Numbered from the stretch's first letter, positions 1 through 12,166 are shown. The stretch: DNA of 64,000 nucleotides from Petaurus breviceps papuanus (GCA_028583685.1 JAMXIF010001210.1:14516812-14580811); one strand, 5' to 3'. The notes: generated from the sequence alone by a model not told the origin. Made by a program: numbers and translations.

Positions 1-68
1 AAGAAGAAGAAGAAGAAGAAGAAGAAGAAGAAGAAGAAGAAGAAGAAAGAAGAAGAAAGAAGAAGAAA
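1..68. repeat. (GAA)n microsatellite
   Basis: Near-pure AAG/GAA triplets fill the left edge, with a few AAAG interruptions. The true left end is outside the window. Confidence 0.95.
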
Positions 69-2605
69 TTTAGAGGATTAAGTGCTGCTATAAGCAGGTT
101 GGGATTTAGGAAGCCAAGTGTTAATTCCAAGAACCTAATTAAGATCACTAGGCAGTCACCCAGACAGAGCTTAGAAAACAATAGCATGAAAGACCTGACG
201 TCTGAGACATTATCCCCCACCCCCTGGGAGCAGAGCCCAACTCTAACATAAAGTTAATAGTCAAGAAATTGGCCATTTAAAAAATGAGTAATCAACTTAG
301 AAAGAACCCAACTATAGATAGCTACTATGGCAATAGAAAAGATCAGGGTTCAAACTCAGAAGAAAGACAAAACAGTCTCTTATAAAGCTTCAAAGAAATA
401 TGTAAAATAGTAACAAGCCCAAAAAATTCTCGGAAGAAATTAAAAAAGGCTTTAAAAGTCAAATAAGAGAGTTTGAGGAAAAATTGGGGCAAGAAATAAG
501 AATAATGCAAGAAAAGCAAGAAAAATTATGAAAAGAAAGTCAATCAATTGGAAACTTACAAAAAATAACTCCTTAAAAATTAGAATTAGGCAAAAGGAAG
601 CTAATGACTTCATAAGACATCAAGAAATAATCAAATAAAAAGAATTTTTAAAAAAGAAAAGAATGTGAAACATATCATTAGAAAAACAACTGATCTGGAA
701 AACATATTGAGGAGAGATAATGTGAGAATTGTTTAACTACCTGAAAGATATGATAAAAAAAAAAAGAATATAGGCACTATACTTCAAGAAATCGTTAAGG
801 AAAATTACGCTGAAGTTCCAGAATGAGAGGGTAAAGTAGAAATTGAAAAAAAAATCCATCAATCACCACCAGAAAGAGGACCCAAAATGAAAACTCATAG
901 GAATATTATAGTTGAGTTTGAAAGGTCAAGGAGAAAATATTACAAGCAACTAAGAAGAAACAGTTTAAATATTGTGGAGCTACAGTCAGGATAACACAAG
1001 ATTCAGCAGCTTTTACATTAAACAACTAGGGGGCCTGGAATGTAATATTCCAAAGAGCAAAGGAGCTGGGTTTGCAACAAAAAATAACCTACCTAGCAAA
1101 GCAGAGTAGAATCCTACAAGGGAAAAAAGTTGCCTATTTAATGAACTAAAGGACTTTCAGGTATTCTTGAGGGAATGACCAGAACTGAACAGAAATTTGA
1201 CTTACAAGAATCAGGAGAAACATAAGAAGGTAAACATGAAAAACTAATTATAAGGGATTTAATAAGTTTGAATTATTTGTTTCTTATATGAGAAAATAAT
1301 ATTTGTAACTATTAAGAATGTTATTGTTACTAGGGTAGTTTGAAAGCATATACATAAATTGACTTGGGGTGAACTGATTTTGATGAGATGACCCTAAAAG
1401 AAACGTCAGTGGAAGTAATAGTGGAGGACAGGGTAGAGAGCAGGTAGCATAGGAACCTTATTCTCATCAAAACTGGGTTAAAGGGAGAATAACATATATT
1501 TAGTAGGGTATAAAAGTTTTCTTAACTTACAGAGAAATAGGAGGGCAAGGGGCTAGGATAAAGGAAGGATTCTAGAAGGGTGTGCAGATTAGGGAGGTGG
1601 TGATCAGAAGTAAATTATCTGAGGAGGGATAGGGTAAAAGAGAGAAGGATAAACAGTGAGGAAAAATAAGAAGGAGAGAAATACACAACTAGTAATTATA
1701 ACTTTGTCAAATTTACAAGAATATGAATCATTCCCCAATTGATAAATGATCAAAGGATATGAACAGGCAATTTTTAAATGAAGAAATCAAAATCATATAT
1801 AGCCATAGGGAAAAAATGCTCTAAATCATTATTGATTAAGAGAAATACAAATTAAAACAACTTTGAACTCAACTTTGAGATACTATCTCATACATATCAG
1901 ATTGGCTAAAATGATAGAAGGGGAAAATAACAAATGTTGGAGGGGATGTGGAAAAAATGGAATACTTTTTTGGTGGAACTGTGAATTGATGCAACCATTT
2001 TGCAGAGCAATCTGGAATTATGCCCAAAGAGTTATAAAATTAAGGTATACCCTGTAACTAAGCAAAACCCCTATTAGGTTTGTTCCCAAGGTGAACAGGA
2101 AAAAAGGCAAAGAACCTATATGTCCTAAAATATTTATAGCAGCTCTTTTTGTGGCAGCAAAGAAGTGGAAACTGAGGGGATACCCATCAATTGGAGAATA
2201 ACTGAATAAGTTGTGGTATGTGATTATGAGGTAATACTGCTGTGCTATTAGAAATGATGAGCAGGTTGATTTTAGGAAAACATAGGAAGTCTTGCATGAA
2301 ATAATGAAGAATGAAACAAGTAGAAACAACAGATCATTGTATACAATAACAGCAATATTTTCCAAGGACTAAATGTGAATGACTAAGCTGTTCAGAGTAA
2401 TATAAATATTCAAATCAACTGCAAAGGACCAATGGAGGAAGATGTTATCTACCTCCAGAGAAAGAACTGATATATGGAATTATATATTGTATAGTTCCAA
2501 ATCTATATCTGTTTCAGATATTGACCTTCTCTAGTACAGGTTGGAGAGGTAAAGAGAGAAACAGCTTAGAACTCAAATGCAATAAAAAATCAAATAATTT
2601 TTAAA
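69..2605 (+). mobile_element. L1-derived LINE, ORF1 plus ORF2 tail, most of ORF2 missing
   Basis: An old, decayed element. About 70-420 resembles the L1 5' leader seen again near 57.7 kb. About 420-1260 resembles ORF1, including the coiled-coil-like lysine/glutamate-rich part and remnants of the RNA-binding core. A purine-rich linker (about 1260-1720) follows. From about 1720 the sequence matches the C-terminal end of L1 ORF2 and the 3' UTR, ending near an A-rich tail at about 2590. The endonuclease and reverse transcriptase regions are absent. The 64-residue open frame at 1863-2057 is only a remnant of ORF2. Family assignment is by similarity to the other L1 copies in this window. Confidence 0.75.
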
Positions 2606-2795
2606 AGATTGTTGGGCAGAGAGATAAAAAGATTTTGCTTTATCATTTTACCCAAACTTCAATATAGAAAAATTAATGTTAAGAGCCAAAGATAGTGAAT
2701 GTAACTAAAAATGAGGGAATAGAAATATAATGTTCTATGACTCTGCAAACTCCTGTGATACTTATTAGTAAGCAATTCAGGCAGAAAGAGACAAT

Positions 2796-2945
2796 GATAA
2801 CTCACGTTTATATAGCATTAAATACATTATCTCATTTGGGCCTCACATCCACCCTGTGAGGTAGAAGCTACAACTTCTATCATCCCCACTTTGAAGTGAT
2901 GTACCTAAGACTCAGAAATACCAAGAAATTTTCTCGTGTCTTACA
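2796..2945 (-). mobile_element. MIR SINE relic
   Basis: Reads as reverse-strand MIR: a CTCATTTGGGCCTCACA-like block, then CCCTGTGAGGTAG, then a degraded cattttacagatgag block. Strongly diverged. Confidence 0.55.
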
Positions 2946-3034
2946 ACTCTGGTTCTACCATAATACCACTTCACTTTCTATAAAATAGTTGGTCTGGAGT
3001 CTAATGATAACAACAGCAACAAACAATAACAACC

Positions 3035-3290
3035 ATATAATAAGTAACATTTAAATAGTGCTTACTATATCCCAGGCACTGTGCTAAGCACTTTACAATT
3101 ATTATTTCATTTAATTCTCACAATACATCTGGGATGTAAGTGCTATTATTAATCCCTATTTTACAGATGGAAAAACTGAGGCAAATTGGGTTAAGTGACT
3201 TGAGCGAGGTCACATAGTGTCTAAGGCTAGATTTGAACTTACATCTTCCTGATTACAGGCCTGGCGCTATTGCCCTGACAGGTTGCATTC
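3035..3290 (-). mobile_element. MIR SINE, nearly full length
   Basis: Reverse-strand MIR with the diagnostic order: caggcactgtgctaagcac, CCCTATTTTACAGATGG, aactgaggcaaa, a gtgacttg...ggtcacat block, and a final tagatttgaact block. Confidence 0.8.
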
Positions 3291-3436
3291 TATTCCAGAA
3301 TTGAGAGGGAACACAAACTTTTGGTAAGACAAGTCATACAGGAAGGTATCCCAAAAGTGTTAGTGCAATCTTAAGCTATGAAAACTTAATTTTAACAGCT
3401 CTAAAATAGATGTGATTTGTCACCTAGGTTATTGCC

Positions 3437-3604
3437 TTTTTTTATTTTTTGCTTTTTGGAAGGGGGAAGGTAGAGCAATTGGGGTTAAGTGACTCGCCCA
3501 AGGTCACACGGCTAGTTTTCTGTTAAGTGTCTGAGGCTGGATTTGAACTCAGATCCTCCTGACTCCAGGGCAGGTGTTCTATTCACTGTGTCACCTAGCC
3601 ACCC
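3437..3604 (-). mobile_element. tRNA-derived SINE (L1-mobilised type)
   Basis: Reverse orientation, ending in T-rich sequence that represents its A-tail. Core GCAATTGGGGTTAAGTGACT through the head CACCTAGCCACCCC. A short duplication, gttattg, flanks it. Confidence 0.85.
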
Positions 3605-3709
3605 CAGTTATTGTCATTTTCAAGGGAAAAAGAAACCTAATTAGAGTAGTATAAGTGATTCCCTGGTCAATATTACCAAAGAATTACTATATGTGCAAGT
3701 TTCTAGGTC

Positions 3710-3875
3710 CAACTAGATCACTTACTAGCTAGGTGACCCTGTACAAATCATTTAAACTCTCTGAGCCTTGGTCTTCTCATTAAAAAAAAAAATAGCCCTA
3801 TCCACTTCATAGAGTTGTTGTCAAGATCAAAAAAGACAATATGTCTTTGTGAATTGTAGAGTGCTAAATGAACAT
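3710..3875 (+). mobile_element. MIR SINE relic
   Basis: Contains cttactagctaggtgaccctg, a degraded caaatcatttaaactctctgagcc block, and a tagagttgttgt block in MIR order. Confidence 0.65.
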
Positions 3876-3944
3876 GTAACTCCTGGTTTGACAGGTTATT
3901 TGTATGGTGGAAAGGGGCTCAAGTCTTGGGTATAAAGATTGGGG

Positions 3945-4160
3945 CCCTCCCTTTCCTGTTAATGAATAGCAATCAGGAGTTTAACTTGAACCTAAATATT
4001 ACTTCCCCTAGACTAACAATATTTAAGGGAGAAGATAGATATCATTCTAGGCTGGTACTTCCTCTCCCTGAGAACAGAGGGGCCTGTCCCTGGCCCCATC
4101 CTCCTGCTTCCCTTCTTGGCAGGATTCAAACAAAGTCTCCTTTAGAGAAAGGTAAGGAAA
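3945..4160. repeat. Unclassified dispersed repeat, copy 1
   Basis: Aligns by eye with 15019-15245. Shared blocks in order are: caggagtt(t/c)a, TTGAAC.TAAA.ATTA.TTCCCCTA, agatagatat, and tggcagga..caa. The family is not recognised. It overlaps an 87-codon open frame that has no recognisable homology. Confidence 0.5.
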
Positions 4161-4169
4161 GGAGATTCA

Positions 4170-4308
4170 ATACAACCTCAGACACGTAACAGCTGTGTAA
4201 CCCTGGGCAAGTCACTTAACTCTATTTGCCTTCGTTTCCTCATCTGTAAAATGAGCTGGAGTAAAATGGCAAACTACCTGTATCTCTGCGGAGGAAACCC
4301 CATATGAG
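4170..4308 (+). mobile_element. Partial marsupial SINE (MAR1-like)
   Basis: Begins inside the element at cctcagacac and continues through agctgtgtaaccctgggcaa and cctcatctgtaaaatgagct to a degraded 3' part. The 5' tRNA-related head is missing. Confidence 0.7.
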
Positions 4309-4952
4309 ATGCACAGTGATGCACCACTACCTTGAACCTCCTTTGTCCATGATAGAACACCAAGAAAATGTTCCCAATGGGTGCTTACAATGGTATTTGA
4401 AGTTTGAACCTGAAAGATTCACAAAACCAAATTTAAGTCTAAGTCCCTTTAGACACTCCTTCTTGCTTTCCTACTCCATGCCCTAGCAATTATTCATTTT
4501 CATTGTTTACTTCAGTCTGTACAAATGTAACAGCTGCATATACTGATCCAAATGACTAGGGCATGGGTGTGGACTTTCTAAATTTGCTCTCAGCCGTGTG
4601 TGTCCTCTTTCTTTAAATTTCCAAGTGCCTGGTGATTAGATATGCACAGCAATGTGTGTCTAAGGGCCTTTTCTGAGAAGAGCCTTATTCCAGAATTATA
4701 TCACTAGAAGTTAATCTGGTTCCACCCTACCTACAAGCAAGTGCCAACTGCCTCATGACAAGTGAAATCTCTTCTGCCTCTTTCCTCCTCAATGAGGAAA
4801 TCACAGTTACTTAAAAATTAAATAAAACATTTGTTTGCCCAAATGTTAGCCAGCATTCTCCATTGGAATTAAATTTTAACACTAAATTAATTGAAGGATG
4901 TAGTCATGTGACTACAAAAAAATTGACTGTGCCTTCTAAAAGGGTCTGTTAG
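4309..4952. other. Intergenic, nothing recognised
   Basis: AT-rich sequence without a recognisable gene, tandem repeat or repeat family. The 60-codon open frame at 4304-4486 has no recognisable homology. Confidence 0.5.
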
Positions 4953-5189
4953 TATTTGTGGTGGTGCAGTGGATAGAGTGCTGGGTCTGGAGTCAGAAGA
5001 CCCCAGTTCAAATCCAACCTCAGAGACTTACTAGTTGTGTGACCCTGGGCAAGTCACTTACCACTGTTTGCCTCAGTTTCCTCATCTGTAAAATGAGCTA
5101 AAGAAAGAAATGAAAAACCACTCCAGCATCTCCACCAAGAAAACATCAAATGGAGTCAGACACGGCTGAAAACGATTGAAGAACAACAT
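4953..5189 (+). mobile_element. MAR1-type tRNA-derived SINE with RTE-like tail
   Basis: Near full length: a gtggtgcagtggatagagtg head, a ttcaaatccaacctcaga B-box region, gtgtgaccctgggcaagtca, cctcatctgtaaaatgagct, and a 3' tail ending in aaaacgattgaagaacaaca. That tail is typical of RTE-mobilised marsupial SINEs (from recall). Confidence 0.85.
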
Positions 5190-5629
5190 TGTTGTAGTGT
5201 TTGTTGTTGTTATGATCCTCTGTAGCCCCAAAACAGGCCTGGTCCAGTAAACTTCATATTGGCCTTTATCCCAGAACCCTATCTATGGAATTACAGATAT
5301 CTTCCTCACTCTTAACCCCAATCTAATGTTGAAGAAGGTCTGGGAGAATTCCCAGAACCTAAAACCCAGCTTGCCCCCTTCTTTGGAGGTGAGGGTAGAA
5401 AAGTCAAGACAAAAAATTCTTAACAATCAGAGCATCTTCTCACTCCATGGATGAATTCCTTCTACAATGTCCCTGACAGATGGCCAGTCTTAGGTCAGTG
5501 ACAGAGAGTGAGTTATTTGATAAGGCAGTCCATTTTGTTATTGGGTAGTTCTAATGTTAGAAAGCTTTTAAATTAAACTTAAATCTTCAATTGAAATTTG
5601 CTTTCCTATAGTTCCCAACCATTGGTGAT
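5190..5629. other. Intergenic, nothing recognised
   Basis: No gene or recognised repeat. Mixed composition. Confidence 0.45.
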
Positions 5630-5970
5630 CATTGTTCTTGCTTGAACAACATATTAAACATCTACTCCAATTCTATATAGTAAGCCTTTCAAGCATTTGA
5701 AGACAACATGTTCACTTCCCCCAACTCAGAATGTCTTTTTCTCTAAGCTATATACCCCCAGGTCCCTCAACTATCCTTCAATTGATATGTTTTCCAGAAC
5801 CATCATTATCATGACCATTCTCCTCTGGACATACTCTCATTTGTCAACGTCCCCTTTAACGTGTAGCACCCAAAATTAAGCACAGAGATTCAGATGCTGT
5901 CTGAGTACAATGACACTATTACTCCCCTTCATCGTGGACATTATCATTCTAATAATGTAGCCTAAGTTCA
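5630..5970 (-). mobile_element. L3/CR1-clade LINE relic
   Basis: Reverse strand carries the amniote CR1/L3 signature. The plus strand reads ctcctctggacatactctc, then tttgtcaacgtcccctttaa, preceded by a gtccctcaactatccttcaa block. The sense product would be the 3' end of the reverse-transcriptase ORF. Old and fragmentary. Confidence 0.7.
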
Positions 5971-6454
5971 AAATGGCTTATTTTTAGCAACTGATGCCTA
6001 ATCCCTGCCTCTCCCTCTCTATAGAATGAGAGCCAAATCCTTCCATTCCTGCGGAAATGGCAAGTACCTTTTTTATCATTATCTTAGAACTGACCTTAGA
6101 TCAGTTTCCTAGGGGACAAGGATGTCCTTTATCTTGTAACTGCTGGAAACACCCTCAAAAAAACCACAACCCGTTCTGTGAGCACTGCCTCTAAGTGTTC
6201 AGTCACCATTCAGCACACTTCAAGAATCATGAACAGTTGACAGGGTCATCATTATTCTTTGGAAATCATGTGGTTTGGTTTTTAGTTCTGTTTTTCTGAC
6301 AAATTGCCCTGAAACTCAGCACTGTGTAAGAACAAGCTAGAATTTTAATTCCAGAATGAGAAGTGGAGCTTCAAGAATCTTAATCACATAATTATGAAAG
6401 CCATCTAACAGCACCCAGGCAAGATCATAAATTCAGCATAACTGAACTGAGGTC
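5971..6454. other. Intergenic, nothing recognised
   Basis: No gene or recognised repeat family. Confidence 0.4.
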
Positions 6455-6640
6455 ACGTGGGGTAGGGGAAAGAACACTGGATGAGGAGTCAGAGGACATC
6501 AGCTCTTTTTTTTTTAAACAGCCTCACACTTATGTAGATGTGTATCAGTAGTTTCCCTTTCCCAGGCCTTAGTTTCCCCATCTGTAAAATGAAAGTTTTA
6601 GACTAGATCATCTGTAATGTACCATATAGTTCTTAAATAC
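6455..6640 (+). mobile_element. MIR-like SINE relic
   Basis: A gggaaagaacactgga head, then gaggagtcagagga, a T-rich interruption, and ttagtttccccatctgtaaa. A diverged forward copy. Confidence 0.6.
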
Positions 6641-7129
6641 TCGTGTGATTCATCTCTGTGGTACCATGGCCAGAGACACACAGCCAACCAATTAATTGTC
6701 CTGTAGATTCCTTATCCAGGTTAAGTAACTAAAGTAAGTTCAAGTCATTGTCATGAATATGGGGTAAAAGATAATTTTGTTTGCTTTTTCCTTAAATTTC
6801 TAGTGTGATTCAAGAGGCAGACTTCCAGAAGTGATTTCTAAATTTGAATCGGTCTTCATACTGGGGACTTAGGTTCTCCAGTTAACAAGATCATCTGAAT
6901 ATCCCAGAGGCTGACATGTGCAATATTGCTTGTGGACAGTTTCTGGAATGAATGGAAAAACTAGAGAAAGAATTGTGTATTGGATAGACATTAGGCACAG
7001 GGAGGCTTTTCAGAGTATGGTCATTTTTCCTTGTTATTGACCACCATTAGCCTTAAGATCCTTCCCCCTGCTCTGAGTTGCCCATTTCTAGCTACATGGA
7101 GTAGTTGCTCCAAGTCACTGGCAAGAGGG

Positions 7130-7415
7130 GAATGGTGTACAGTAGTGAAGAGTCCAAATATAACTCTGCCACTTGCTGGCTATATGACCTTGGAGAAATT
7201 ATTTAACATCTCTGGGTCTCATTTTCTTCATCTGTAAAATGAAGAGGTTACATCTAAGAGCTTTACCATCTTCAAACCCATAATACTATGAGTTACTATA
7301 ACACAGTGAGCCTCAATGATTTTATCTATTAAAGGGGGACAATAATGTTTTTTGCTGCCTATCTTGAAAGGTTGTTGTGAGGAAAATGCTTTTATAAGCT
7401 GTAAAGGGCTTATAT
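7130..7415 (+). mobile_element. MIR SINE relic (possibly two pieces)
   Basis: Contains gccacttgctggctatatga, catttaacatctctgggtct and ttcttcatctgtaaaatgaa. A second block with aaaggttgttgtgaggaaaa and tataagctgtaaaggg follows. Confidence 0.65.
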
Positions 7416-7419
7416 TGGA

Positions 7420-7540
7420 GTAGAATGTAAGCTCCTGGAGGGAAGGGTCAGGCCATTTTTATTTTATCTTTGCATCCCCAGTGCTCAGCACAGTGCCTTG
7501 AATATGACTGGCACTGACTATTGGCTGAATTGAATTGCTA
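7420..7540 (+). mobile_element. L2 LINE 3' end
   Basis: Matches the recalled L2 3' terminus: gaatgtaagctcctggaggg, tttgcatccccagtgctcag, cacagtgcctt, and a degraded tgctgaattgaat end. Confidence 0.7.
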
Positions 7541-7574
7541 TATAAGTGTGACCTTCTCCCACCCCACACCACCA

Positions 7575-7593
7575 CCCCCAGCAGGGGGTACTT
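7575..7593 (+). promoter_or_regulatory. CTCF-like motif (moderate)
   Basis: The plus strand reads ccccagcagggggtact, close to the CTCF core CCASYAGRKGGCRC, with T in place of the core C. Motif inspection only. Confidence 0.35.
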
Positions 7594-8024
7594 GTCGCCT
7601 TCGTCTTCCTTTGGAAATTCATACTCACCGATGTAGAATGGTAAGCATCACTAAGGATGAAGGAAATTAGGAGGCGGCACATTCCCAGTCACTGGCCTGA
7701 ATCCCAACCTGCTGAGCAGCTGTGGATAAAGATCACATTTCAGCACCCACAAATGGTACCAGCCTGGCAACCCCAGTCCTACATGGCCTCATGCTGAACC
7801 ACCATGGCATTTGTCTCACTGAGAGACATTGAACATTCAATGATATGGTATTGATTGGTATAGATAGCAAAGATGCCAAGAGACAGAAAACTCTAACGAT
7901 TAGGGATGTGCAAGACTATACTGTCACTGGATTGAGGAAATACACTTTTCACCTCAACTGACTTAGATACAGACTACCAATCATAAGTGAATTGTCAACA
8001 TCAACAATAGTCAACCCATTTTAA
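7594..8024. other. Intergenic, nothing recognised
   Basis: No gene or recognised repeat. Confidence 0.4.
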
Positions 8025-8200
8025 AGGATCATTGAGCTGTAAGCCAAGCAATCCAACACTCGGTCTACAAATGAAACTGAGGCATTAAGAGATTAAGTCA
8101 TTTGCCTAAGGTCAAATGAGTGGTGTCAAAGATGAAATTTGAACCTAGGTCCTCTGATTCCAGAATGAGTATTCTTTCATGGCCCTCCCTCCCTTGTGTG
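8025..8200 (-). mobile_element. MIR SINE relic
   Basis: Reverse MIR: aaatgaaactgaggcattaa, gattaagtcatttgcctaag, then gaaatttgaacctaggtcct. Two overlapping open frames here are shadows of this repeat. Confidence 0.7.
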
Positions 8201-8659
8201 GCAGTTAGGCAGGGTGTCCTTATAAAATATTTCTTTGCCTCTGCTCCCTCTGGTAATCTTTCCCTCAGGACATTCCTCCAAAGAGAAATTAAGGATATCA
8301 TTGATGCCAAACATTTTTAATATGTCCTGGGTGGAGCAGCATTTTATGTTCTACACCAAGTGAAAAACATTCAGATATAACTCTAATCAAGCCCCACCCA
8401 CCCCTCTTTTTTAAAGTAGGTCAAGCTCACATCCTCAGGAAGACAGACAAATCTTAGAAAATAAGCCCTCCACAAAGTTCATTAATCAAGAATTTTATGT
8501 CCTCAAGAATAAGGTTCTATGTAAATGAAGCAGAACTGATATTTAGCGAACAAAGTAGGCTTCTCTCAAACATCTTTGTATTCATCATACCCTTTCTCAC
8601 CATTCATATTCTGAACTCAGCAGTCAAAAATCCCTTGCTGTGAGTCTTTGAGCATCTTT

Positions 8660-8918
8660 TGTTGTTCAGTTGTTTCTGACTCCATGACCCCATTTTTTGA
8701 GGGGTTTCTTGGCAAAGATACTGGAGTGGTTTGCCATTTTCTTCTCCAGTTCATTTTACAGATGAGGGACTGAAGCAAATAGAGTTAAGTGACTTGCCCA
8801 GGGTCACACAGTTAGTAAGCATCTGAGGCCACATTTGAACTCAGAAAGATGAGTCTCTCCTGATTCCAGGCCTGGAGCTCTATCCCTTGCACCACCTAGC
8901 TGCCTCTTTACATATAGT
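8660..8918 (-). mobile_element. MAR1-type SINE, near full length
   Basis: Starts with ttgttgttcagttgtttctg (RTE-like tail in reverse). It continues through ggcaaagatactggagtggt, acttgcccagggtcacacag and tttgaactcag, and ends in accacctagctgcct. Orientation is reverse. Confidence 0.9.
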
Positions 8919-8984
8919 ATCTTTACAAAGAAACCAACTTCACACTTAGGAGTATGATATAATCAGAATATTGTGATTTTTAAA

Positions 8985-9425
8985 AAGTTTTATTGTTTTG
9001 TCTTCTTTTTATACTATATATATTTACAATTTACTTCTACTTTGTGAGAGGTCTTTTGTAATAAAATAAAACAAGTAAAACTAATAATATAGTGACTTCA
9101 TCTGAAAATGCTTGTAACATTCCACATTTGTAACCCCCAACCTCTCTATTTAAAAAAAAATAACTGAAATCCATTTTTGCTCCCTCCTACCTCCTACCCA
9201 TTAAAAAAAAACACTAATTTTTTTTTGCAACAAATATGCAGTCAAACAAAATTTCCCTCAAGCAGTATAAATACAATAATATGTGTTCTCGTTCTTCATC
9301 TTTATTCTGTCATCTCTCTGTAATGGATGGCATATTTCATCATCAGTCCTCTAGAATCATGAATGGCCATTTCATTGTTCATAATTTTTTCACCTTTCAA
9401 AGCTGTATCTCAGTACGGGGATTTT
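8985..9425 (-). mobile_element. L1-related LINE 3' end
   Basis: Read on the minus strand it contains gaggactgatgatgaaatat, an acagagagatgaca block, and a tatttgttgcaa block. These resemble the 3' UTR of the diverged L1 subfamily also seen at 33.3-34.0 kb. The 92-codon open frame inside is not a gene. Confidence 0.5.
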
Positions 9426-10264
9426 TAACAGCCACAAGTTCTTGTCTGTCTTCTCAGTGTTGTTATTGTATAACCATGATAAGAAAGGAAAAGGGCACAC
9501 AGAGAAACGAATGAGTTTATTCCAAGTCTGAGAGAGAGGCAGCAACTGGAAACACCCTTTAGGGTTATCCCATTGCCCATCCCCTGGAATGATAAAGAGA
9601 TCATTTAAAACATTTCACCCTATCCTAGATGACAGTCAAAGATGATGACCTCAAGTTGAGGGAGGAGAGGAGAAAAAAAAAAGGCCATAGCCTAAGCCAT
9701 TTTGGATACTTCTTAGGGGAAACAAAAGGCATAAAGAATGTTAGATATAACAATAGACTGATGGCAGGTGGCTTGGATGGTCTAAAGCTTTCAAAAAAAA
9801 AGTACTAAAAAACATATGCAGCTCTGGTGAGCAGCAGAGAGTGTTGACCAAAGGTGACTAAGGAGCCTGAAGCTACAGTGGCAGAAAAGAGATGTGGGGT
9901 CAAATATGGCTATAAAATCAGCTCCTGAGATTGACAGCTGTGGAAATGGCAGTTAGAGATGACCATAGAGAAGCAGAGCTGTAACAATTAAAGAGCTAAG
10001 GGTTTTTACAACTGACAGCTGTGGAAGTGGGGCTTTGGAGAGGAGCAGCTGCAGAGTCAGTTTCCCCCAAATGATCCCAGTGGATGCACAAACTTAGCAG
10101 CTGACAGCTGAAGAAGCTGCCCTGAGAAGCATGGCAGCCAGCAACAGCATGAAGTAGCCCGCCCTCTGGTGTCTTTAGAGTGGAAACTCATCCCAACCTG
10201 GGTAATTCATTCCTATTTCCACTGTCATGGAAGACTATGAAGAAATTGTCAACCCACCAAAGGA
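9426..10264. other. Intergenic, three short TGACAGCTG motifs
   Basis: No gene recognised. TGACAGCTG occurs at 9932, 10013 and 10102. The first two copies continue as TGGAARTGG. This spacing and identity suggest an old tandem duplication or an unrecognised repeat. Confidence 0.45.
10155..10175 (-). promoter_or_regulatory. CTCF-like motif
   Basis: The minus strand reads GACACCAGAGGGCGGGC, which fits the CTCF core except at one early C. Motif inspection only. Confidence 0.45.
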
Positions 10265-10660
10265 TTGAACTCTATAGGACTAGAATAAAATGATAACCAA
10301 ATTCATTTGGAGTTAAGAAAGGTCAAGATTGCAAGGGAAATACTGGGGGAAAAAAGTAGGAAGGAAATGACCTAGCAGTACCAGATATCAAATCTATAGT
10401 ACAAAGCAGAAATGATCAAACCAATTTGTTATTGGGGGAAGGGAAAGAGAAAGAGAGGGAGATAAATGGAAAGAGAGAGGGAGAGGGAGAGGGTGCACGC
10501 AGAGGAACATATGAGATACACATGAAGAAAATGAACCTAGCAGTCTAGTATTCAATAAACTCAAAAACTCCTAAGGGTCCATTATTTAATTAAAAAATGC
10601 TAGGAAAATTCGACAATGGTTTGGCAGAAATTAGATTTAGCCTCACACCTTATTTCTCCT
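10265..10660 (+). mobile_element. L1 ORF2 fragment with GA-rich expansion
   Basis: Matches the ORF2 stretch following the reverse transcriptase: aaattcatttggagttaaga, aatgacctagcagtaccaga, a degraded aattggtattgg-like block, and later ggtttggcagaaattaga. A purine-rich run (about 10435-10495) lies within it. Confidence 0.6.
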
Positions 10661-11404
10661 TTGTTCATGAGAGGCTAAGACAATTTTATTATATAGGTTT
10701 ACTTGTTATTTTTGCTTTCCTATACTCAATTAACTGATTTGATTTTAGCCTTCTAGTGATTTGCCTGGTCTTATGAGATGGGGATTCAAACTATATATTC
10801 CTCCTCCTATATTGAACCCAAGTAGCAGGCTGGAGAGACACCCATGAGATTTAAAGAATCTTGAGGGGAAATATGCTTGTGAGAAAATGCATGTGAGAAG
10901 GTGGATAGAGAAACATAAATGAAGGAAAAGAACATATCAAAAGGAGGAACATACAGAGAAGAAGAGATGACATAGCTAAGTCTTACATTTGTGTTTTTCA
11001 TCCTATTTCCTCCATGAGCACGTTCCATCGGGCATTTCCTTTCTCATCTTCATTCTCTCCCTTCTTACTGACTTTCTCCTTTACCTACAAACATAGCTGT
11101 CTCTAGTCTCCTGAATTCTAAAAAATATATATTACCTTTCTTTTGATGCTGCTTATCATTCAAGGCCTATATATTACTTCTTCCCTTCACCACTACCCTT
11201 CTAAAAAGGATAGCACAAGTTTGCCGCTTCTGCTTCTTCATTGCCCATTCAATCTTCAACTCCTTACAACTGGTTTATGTTTGACCACTCTGCCTTTTGT
11301 AAGCAGAATTATCCCTTTGTAGGTGAGATGTTATAGGCATTAACTCCTAACTACCTATTTTTTCAAAGCCCTTTTTGCTCTTTCATCTTCCATGTCAGGT
11401 GACC
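10661..11404. other. Intergenic, nothing recognised
   Basis: Pyrimidine-rich in the middle. No gene. The minus-strand 73-codon frame at 10807-11028 has no recognisable homology. Confidence 0.4.
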
Positions 11405-11665
11405 AACATATGAAATCTGATTCTGCTACTTTCTGCCTGCATGATCTTGGCGAAGTCACTTAACCTCTTTCAGTCTCAGTTTCTTCCCTAAAATTGAAAG
11501 AGTTGGTCCCTTCTAGCTCTGAAATTCTAGGGATTCATTCATTCATTCAACAAATGCTTATTCAACATCTACTATGTACAGGGCAATGTGTTGCACATCA
11601 CTGTGGAAAATACCAACATTTATAAAACATATAATCTCTGATTTCATGGAATTTTTACTTGTAGT
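11405..11665 (+). mobile_element. MIR followed by L2-like fragment
   Basis: MIR blocks are a cctgcatgatcttgg region, agtcacttaacctctttcag and tccctaaaattgaaagag. Then attcattcattcaacaaatg and ctactatgtacagggcaat follow, resembling an L2-type end. Confidence 0.6.
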
Positions 11666-12166
11666 CTTAAGTAGATCATAAATTATTTGCATATACAGAT
11701 CATGTCTTCTTTGGTATTTCCCTGTGTAAAAATTAAGCGCACAAAGGCTGTTTATTGTATGTTAAAACTTCTAACGAGCCAAGATATAAACTGAATCAGA
11801 TTCTTAGAAGAACTGTCTAGAAAACAGTGTAATTAAGTGATGTTAATTTAGAGGACCATAAATACTTTATAAGTAAAAAGCCTTATAATTTCTCAACAAA
11901 TTAAGTGAATGATAATTATTTTTTCCCATTTACAAATGAAGAAAGGGAGGCTAAGAAAGTAACTTTTCTAAATATAGTGTTTGTGTTGCTTAGCACAGTG
12001 CCTACTCAGAAAATGTGTTAACTTGTATTTGTAGTAGAATTTGAACTCCTGACTAGAAACTAACAACATTTCAGATCTACCATGATGAAAAATGTTCTTT
12101 GATTTGTGCTCATCATTAAATGAAGTTCTTTTTTTTTAAACTTATTTTATAATTTCCTAATTTTCC

